Below, in pieces: positions 6,580 to 7,280 of a stretch of DNA of 7,280 bases. The stretch lies in NCBI GenBank assembly GCA_035443825.1, contig DAOMNN010000116.1, positions 1 through 7,280 on the forward strand, read 5' to 3'. Below the pieces are notes generated by a model. It was not told the DNA's origin and ran no database searches. It was given only the letters and a program-made list of their open reading frames with translations. Source of the DNA: DAOMNN01 sp035443825 (lineage in GTDB: Bacteria > Pseudomonadota > Gammaproteobacteria > Burkholderiales > Rhodocyclaceae). Made by a program: the position numbers and the translations under genes. Every line of letters begins with the position of its first letter. Within the stretch, counting starts at the first letter, position 1.

Positions 6580-6791
6580 TGCAGTGGGAGTCCTGGAGTG
6601 CATTCTGGAACATGGGCGGGGCGGCCGCCTTTGTCTGGGGAAGCTATGCCGTGACGGCTTTGTTGATCGGCGCGGAACTCATTCTCGTGTTGCGCCGTCG
6701 TAGGGATACCGTACGCCGCCTGTTGCGGCTGCGCCGTGTCGCCCCGGTGCGCGATGGCGGACGGCGTGCGACTGAGGAGATCTTCGAATGA
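6576..6791 (+). CDS. ccmD: Small heme exporter protein CcmD
   Basis: CcmD is a small single-span membrane protein that holds CcmC and CcmE together in the CcmABCD complex. The reading frame from ATG 6576 gives 71 residues. The start overlaps the ccmC stop as ATGA and has GGAGG (6564-6568) 7 nt upstream; a second ATG at 6579 is further from it. The N-terminal half is typical: WESWSAFWNMGG (4-15), then VWGSYAVTALLIGAELILVL (20-39) as the membrane helix. The next residues RRRR(40-43) start a strongly basic cytoplasmic tail running to about residue 64, ending in acidic ATEEIFE. The open frame extends far upstream inside ccmC, but that part is a frame shadow. The stop overlaps the ccmE ATG. Confidence 0.93.
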   Translation: MMQWESWSAFWNMGGAAAFVWGSYAVTALLIGAELILVLRRRRDTVRRLLRLRRVAPVRDGGRRATEEIFE

Positions 6792-7234
6792 AACCCCGTA
6801 GCAAACGACTCATGCTGCTCGGCAGCGCCCTGACGCTGCTGGTGGGCGCGGTCGTACTCGTGCTCAGCGCATTTCAGCAGAATCTGGTGTTCTTCCATAC
6901 GCCGACGGAAGTCGCCGAGGGCAAGGCGCCCATCGAGCGCGCGTTCCGCATCGGCGGGATGGTCGAGGAGGGTTCGATCAGGCGCGAGGCCGATGGCGTC
7001 ACGGTGCGTTTTGCGATTACCGACACTGCGCGGGCGATTCCGGTGGCCTACCGCGGCTCGCTCCCGGACCTTTTCCAGGAGGGCAAGGGCGCCGTGGTGC
7101 AGGGCAAACTCGGGCCGGACGGACTCTTCCACGCGTCGGAGGTTCTCGCGAAGCATGACGAGAACTACATGCCGGTCGAGGCTCAGTACGCAATCGATCA
7201 GGCGCACAAGGCTGCGCAGACGGTGCAACAGTGA
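6788..7234 (+). CDS. ccmE: Periplasmic heme chaperone CcmE
   Basis: CcmE is the membrane-anchored chaperone that binds heme covalently and hands it to the CcmF/H ligase. It has 148 residues, normal length. ATG 6788 forms ATGA with the ccmD stop and is preceded by GAGGAG (6774-6779). The N-terminus has the KPRSKR basic start and one membrane anchor at about 8-27, then an OB-fold periplasmic domain with FRIGGMVEEGS (53-63) and ITDT (77-80). The heme-binding motif is AKHDENYMP (121-129), with H123 as the covalent heme ligand and Y127 as the axial residue, so this is the common HxxxY class and not the CxxxY variant. The C-terminus is short and flexible. The TGA lies in GTGA at 7231-7234, overlapping ccmF. 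Confidence 0.97.
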   Translation: MKPRSKRLMLLGSALTLLVGAVVLVLSAFQQNLVFFHTPTEVAEGKAPIERAFRIGGMVEEGSIRREADGVTVRFAITDTARAIPVAYRGSLPDLFQEGKGAVVQGKLGPDGLFHASEVLAKHDENYMPVEAQYAIDQAHKAAQTVQQ

Positions 7235-7280
7235 TCGGCGAACTTGGTCATTTCGCGCTGATCCTGGCGCTGGTGCTGTC
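7231..7280 (+). CDS. ccmF: Heme lyase subunit CcmF, N-terminal start only (cut by window edge)
   Basis: GTG at 7231 overlaps the ccmE stop as GTGA and opens a frame reading MIGELGHFALILALVL to the window edge. Start at MIxELGHFALILAL is the characteristic CcmF N-terminus, the beginning of its first membrane helix. CcmF is a large polytopic protein (about 650 residues) with a WWD domain that, with CcmH, ligates heme from CcmE to CXXCH apocytochromes. Only 16 full codons are visible, so identity rests on this short match plus position after ccmE. No clear Shine-Dalgarno is seen, which fits translational coupling to ccmE. Confidence 0.88.
   Translation, partial: MIGELGHFALILALVL

Noticed and set aside
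5359..6603. Long minus-strand open frame (414 codons) opposite ccmB and ccmC
   Set aside because: It lies antisense to two clearly recognised genes, its translation is low-complexity and rich in Arg, Pro, His and Gln, and it shows no family motif. Such frames are expected opposite GC-rich genes.

Overview
This GC-rich window (roughly two thirds G+C by eye, strong G/C preference at third codon positions) is filled on the plus strand by two adjacent gene sets. The first is the 3' part of a periplasmic nitrate reductase (nap) operon: napA (5'-truncated by the window edge), napG, napH, napB, napC. The second is the start of a System I cytochrome c maturation (ccm) operon: ccmA, ccmB, ccmC, ccmD, ccmE and the first 16 codons of ccmF. 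No minus-strand gene, tRNA, rRNA, mobile element, CRISPR array or long repeat is supportable. No stretch longer than about 100 bases lacks a gene.

Organism: the gene order napA-G-H-B-C followed by ccmABCDEF is the same as I know from the Escherichia coli napFDAGHBC-ccmABCDEFGH region. The base composition and the style of the CcmA, NapA and NapG sequences suggest a GC-rich proteobacterium capable of nitrate respiration. A betaproteobacterium of the Rhodocyclales type (Azoarcus/Thauera-like) is my best guess, but this is inference without a database search.

Layout: 2-1480 napA (C-terminal 492 residues); 1481-1541 spacer with a perfect 10-bp hairpin; 1542-2399 napG; 2396-3316 napH; 3313-3765 napB; 3792-4406 napC; 4407-4502 spacer with two tandem hairpins and a possible ccm promoter; 4503-5129 ccmA; 5123-5803 ccmB; 5800-6579 ccmC; 6576-6791 ccmD; 6788-7234 ccmE; 7231-7280 ccmF (partial). 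Most junctions are 4-nt stop/start overlaps (ATGA or GTGA), indicating translational coupling. The exceptions are napA/napG, napB/napC and napC/ccmA.

How the genes work together: NapC (tetraheme) and NapGH (Fe-S proteins) take electrons from membrane quinols and pass them, in part through diheme NapB, to the molybdenum enzyme NapA, which reduces nitrate to nitrite in the periplasm. NapB and NapC together need six covalently attached hemes. The Ccm proteins deliver and attach these hemes: CcmABCD load heme onto the chaperone CcmE, and CcmF(H) ligates it to CXXCH motifs. The window is therefore an enzyme operon next to the maturation machinery its cytochromes need. I see no sign of an undescribed system. 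The points most worth checking are the three untranslated elements: the napA-napG hairpin, the nap/ccm boundary hairpins, and the possibly leaderless start of ccmA.
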